A DNA stretch of 64,000 nucleotides from an uncultured bacterium (GTDB taxonomy: Bacteria > Cyanobacteriota > Vampirovibrionia > Gastranaerophilales > Gastranaerophilaceae): positions 62,001-126,000 of the forward strand of contig CACYVN010000002.1 of assembly GCA_902777855.1 (NCBI GenBank). The letters run 5' to 3'. Under the pieces are notes generated by a model. The model searched no databases, was not told where the DNA came from, and saw nothing but the letters and a program-made list of their open reading frames with translations. Each line of letters starts with the position of its first letter. Within the stretch, counting starts at the first letter, position 1. Of this stretch, positions 61,338-64,000 are shown one piece after another. The position numbers and the translations under genes were made by a program.

Positions 61338-64000
61338 TTATTCCCCAACTGCTTCGGCACAGTCAAGACAAATTCCGTTTGAGTTGAGCTCACGATATTT
61401 CCAGCAGCGTGAGCATTTTTCACCTTTTGCTTTAACTACCCAAACCTGATAACCGTCTTGAGCGTATTCATTCAGGATTTCTTCAGCCGGTTGTTCATTT
61501 GTTAATTGTGCCTGAGAAACGATATAAATATCAGCTAAATCGTTTTCGTTTGCTCTTAATACAGAATCTTCATCTGCTTTCACATAAACACCGACTTCTA
61601 AAGCACTTCCGACTTTTTTGTCTGCTCTTAACGGTTCAATTGCACGGGTTACAACCTCTCTTGATTTAAGGATTTTTGTAAAATCCTCTGCAAGTTGTTC
61701 ATTATTCCACTCAGGGTGAACTTTAGGGAAATCGGCAAGCAGAATACTTATCAAACCGCCTTTTTGAACTTCTGGAACACTCTGCCAGATATCTTCTGCC
61801 TGATGTGGCATAACCGGAGTTAAAATTCGAACTAATGCCATTAAGTTTTCATACAAAACTGTCTGACAAGCACGACGTGAGAGTGATTTTTTGCCGGCTG
61901 TATAGAGTCTGTCTTTTACAATATCAAGATAGAATGAACTTAAATCTACCGCAGCAAAATTTTGTAAGCATTGGAAATACCTGTAAAATTCATAACTTTC
62001 AAAGCTTTGGGTTACTTCCTCAATGAGTTTGTTGAGTTTATGGAGTGCAAATTTGTCTATAAGTTTTAAATCATCATATTTAACATAATCGTTTACAGGA
62101 TCAAAATCAAACAGATTTCCTATTAAGAAACGGGCTGTATTTCTTGTTTTCTTAAAGATTTCAACAAGCTGCCCGACAATGTTATTTCCGATTTTAATAT
62201 CGTTTTTATAATCAACAGATGCCGCCCATAATCTTAAAATGTCCGCACCGTAGTTTTTGATAATATCATCCGGACGAATATAGTTGCCTAAAGATTTTGA
62301 CATCTTTCTGCCGTCCTCTCCGAATACAAATCCGTGAGTTAGAACTTGTTTATAAGGTGCTTTTCCCTGAGTAGCTATAGAAGTCAAAAGTGAAGATTGG
62401 AACCATCCTCTGTGCTGGTCTGAACCTTCCAGATACATATCAACCGGTGTATGCCCGAGTTCATCACAACGTTTTTCAACAACAGCGCTCCATGATACAC
62501 CCGAGTCAAACCAAACATCCATAATATCTTTTTCTTTTTTGAAATGATTTTTCCCGCATTTAGGACAGACAAAGCCTGACGGTAAAAGTTCTTGCGCACT
62601 GTGGTTTACCCATGCATCCGAGCTTTCTTTTTCAAAGATTTTTGCTACATTTTCGATAGTTTGGTCGTTACATATAACTTCTCCGCAATCTTCGCAGTAG
62701 AATATCGGAATAGGGACGCCCCACGCTCTTTGACGGGAAATACACCAGTCTGTTCTGCTTTCAACCATGTTTCCGATACGGCTTTCCCCGCTTACAGGAA
62801 TCCATTTAACATTATGGATAGCATCCATTGCCTGCGCTCTGAATTTGTCAACTTTTACAAACCATTGCGGAGTTGCTCTGTAAATAACAGGGTGTTTACA
62901 TCTCCAGCAGTGCGGATAAGAGTGGCTGATTTCGTTTTGATACACTAAAGCTTTTGTTTCTTCAAGCATATCAATTACCATATCGTTCCCTTTGTAGTAT
63001 GGAACACCAACAAGTTCAGGAATACCGACTTCATCTTTCCAGCAACCTGTTGCATCTAACGGTGAAAATACTTCAACACCGTATTTTACTCCGACTTCAT
63101 AATCTTCAAGACCATGCCCCGGAGCGGTATGTACTAAACCCGTACCTGCATCAAGCGTAACATGTTCGCCCAAAATAATTTTTGATTTTCGCTCTACAAG
63201 CGGATGTTTTGTTTCCATCAGTTCAAAATCCTGTCCGATTGCAGTTCCGATAACATTAATATCACTTTCTTTCCAGCCTACATCTGCTAAAAATGTGCCA
63301 AGCAAATCGGTTGCCGTTACATAAATGTCGTCTTTGTAATCAAACAAAGTGTATTCAAATCTCGGGTGCATTGATATTGCAACGTTAGACGGAATTGTCC
63401 AAGGAGTCGTTGTCCAAATGATTGCATAGACTTTCTTTCCTTGTGTATCAATCATATTTTTAATTTTCAACATTGATTCATCATCAAATTCAAATCTTAC
63501 ATAAATAGATTTTGAAGAAATATCTGCATATTCAACTTCGGCTTCCGCCAAGGCAGTTTCGCAGGATGCACACCAATAAACAGGTTTTAAACCTTTTTCA
63601 ATATAACCTTTTTTGTACATCTCACCAAAAACTCTGACCTGCTGAGCCTCGTATTCGGGATTAATTGTAAGATAAGGATTTTCCCAGTTCCCTAAAACAC
63701 CAAGACGACGAAATTCGCTTTCTTGTCCTTTAAGATTTTTATGAGCAAATTCTCTGCATTTTGCTCTCAATTCTCCTTCTGTTATTGAATGACGACCGCC
63801 TTTGATATTTTTTACAACAGCATTTTCAATCGGCAGACCATGTCCGTCATACCCCGGAACCATCGGCGCATAAAAGCCTTTCATAGTCTTATATTTAATC
63901 AAAATATCTTTCAAAATTTTATTCAGAGCTGTACCAACATGAATTTTCTCCGAACTCAAATACGGCGGGCCGTCATGCAAAACAAATGAATTTGTTTTAT
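61338..64000 (-). CDS. ileS: Isoleucine--tRNA ligase, N-terminus beyond window edge
   Basis: About 887 visible residues; the frame continues past 64000 (…[11 protein letters not shown]), so the leftward gene's start lies outside. Class I HIGH-type motif in [11 protein letters not shown]1 editing domain ([13 protein letters not shown]), KMSKS loop in [10 protein letters not shown], and a tail zinc module [21 protein letters not shown]. It charges tRNA-Ile and edits Val. TTG at 63980 is an internal Leu, not the start. Identification is firm. Confidence 0.95.
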   Translation of the reverse strand, partial: KTNSFVLHDGPPYLSSEKIHVGTALNKILKDILIKYKTMKGFYAPMVPGYDGHGLPIENAVVKNIKGGRHSITEGELRAKCREFAHKNLKGQESEFRRLGVLGNWENPYLTINPEYEAQQVRVFGEMYKKGYIEKGLKPVYWCASCETALAEAEVEYADISSKSIYVRFEFDDESMLKIKNMIDTQGKKVYAIIWTTTPWTIPSNVAISMHPRFEYTLFDYKDDIYVTATDLLGTFLADVGWKESDINVIGTAIGQDFELMETKHPLVERKSKIILGEHVTLDAGTGLVHTAPGHGLEDYEVGVKYGVEVFSPLDATGCWKDEVGIPELVGVPYYKGNDMVIDMLEETKALVYQNEISHSYPHCWRCKHPVIYRATPQWFVKVDKFRAQAMDAIHNVKWIPVSGESRIGNMVESRTDWCISRQRAWGVPIPIFYCEDCGEVICNDQTIENVAKIFEKESSDAWVNHSAQELLPSGFVCPKCGKNHFKKEKDIMDVWFDSGVSWSAVVEKRCDELGHTPVDMYLEGSDQHRGWFQSSLLTSIATQGKAPYKQVLTHGFVFGEDGRKMSKSLGNYIRPDDIIKNYGADILRLWAASVDYKNDIKIGNNIVGQLVEIFKKTRNTARFLIGNLFDFDPVNDYVKYDDLKLIDKFALHKLNKLIEEVTQSFESYEFYRYFQCLQNFAAVDLSSFYLDIVKDRLYTAGKKSLSRRACQTVLYENLMALVRILTPVMPHQAEDIWQSVPEVQKGGLISILLADFPKVHPEWNNEQLAEDFTKILKSREVVTRAIEPLRADKKVGSALEVGVYVKADEDSVLRANENDLADIYIVSQAQLTNEQPAEEILNEYAQDGYQVWVVKAKGEKCSRCWKYRELNSNGICLDCAEAVGE

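Noticed and set aside
1-64000. CRISPR array
   Set aside because: No regularly spaced identical repeats of suitable length were found in any intergenic region; the only arrays are protein-coding repeats.

Overview
AT-rich bacterial chromosome segment. Two proteins open with short N-termini containing an NFG-type motif (4319..5080 and 17570..18019), there are many small lineage-specific proteins, and TonB-like, TPR and LysM proteins sit next to anaerobe-style enzymes (PPi-dependent phosphofructokinase, reverse rubrerythrin, lactate dehydrogenase). My best guess is a gut Gastranaerophilales (Vampirovibrionia, 'Melainabacteria'). This is inference from style and memory; no rRNA gene is present to prove it.

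Left arm, about 1-22,900: mostly ordinary housekeeping genes. These are pfp (cut by the window edge), a MarR regulator, dnaN, glyoxalase I, a Cys-cluster protein, a LysM protein, pheT, a WYL regulator, fabD, hisS, pepA and ldh. They are followed by a proline-rich repeat peptide next to a radical SAM/SPASM protein, and an RsbV-like STAS protein next to a phosphatase-kinase fusion of the partner-switching type.

Middle, about 23,000-52,400: a large accessory/defence island ending next to tmRNA. It begins with a mobile cassette: coiled-coil protein, DUF5681 protein, ParB-methyltransferase fusion, ParB-like protein, zinc-ribbon protein, DUF2924 protein and serine recombinase. Next is a tightly packed five-gene leftward operon (41,267 to 28,902) built around a 1921-residue helicase with a DUF1998-like C-terminus. 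It resembles the DruB-C-D-E part of Druantia but ends with a NERD-nuclease/helicase gene. Then come a small gene pair, a GmrSD-like type IV restriction enzyme with a DUF1643 protein, the 3' remnant of a second serine recombinase, and an S-box (SAM) riboswitch controlling an unknown gene. Two tandem DNA methyltransferases face a convergent HNH endonuclease, and a two-gene nuclease+SMC system of the Lamassu/ABC-three-component kind closes the island.

Right arm, 52,434-64,000: tmRNA (ssrA), a coiled-coil protein, reverse rubrerythrin, an operon of VWA-like, FHA-like/multi-TM and Asn/Gly-repeat TonB-like envelope proteins, two TPR proteins, two small unknown genes and ileS (cut by the window edge).

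The most promising candidates for something new are the Druantia-like operon with its NERD helicase, the SAM riboswitch gene inside the defence island, and the repeat-peptide/radical-SAM pair.
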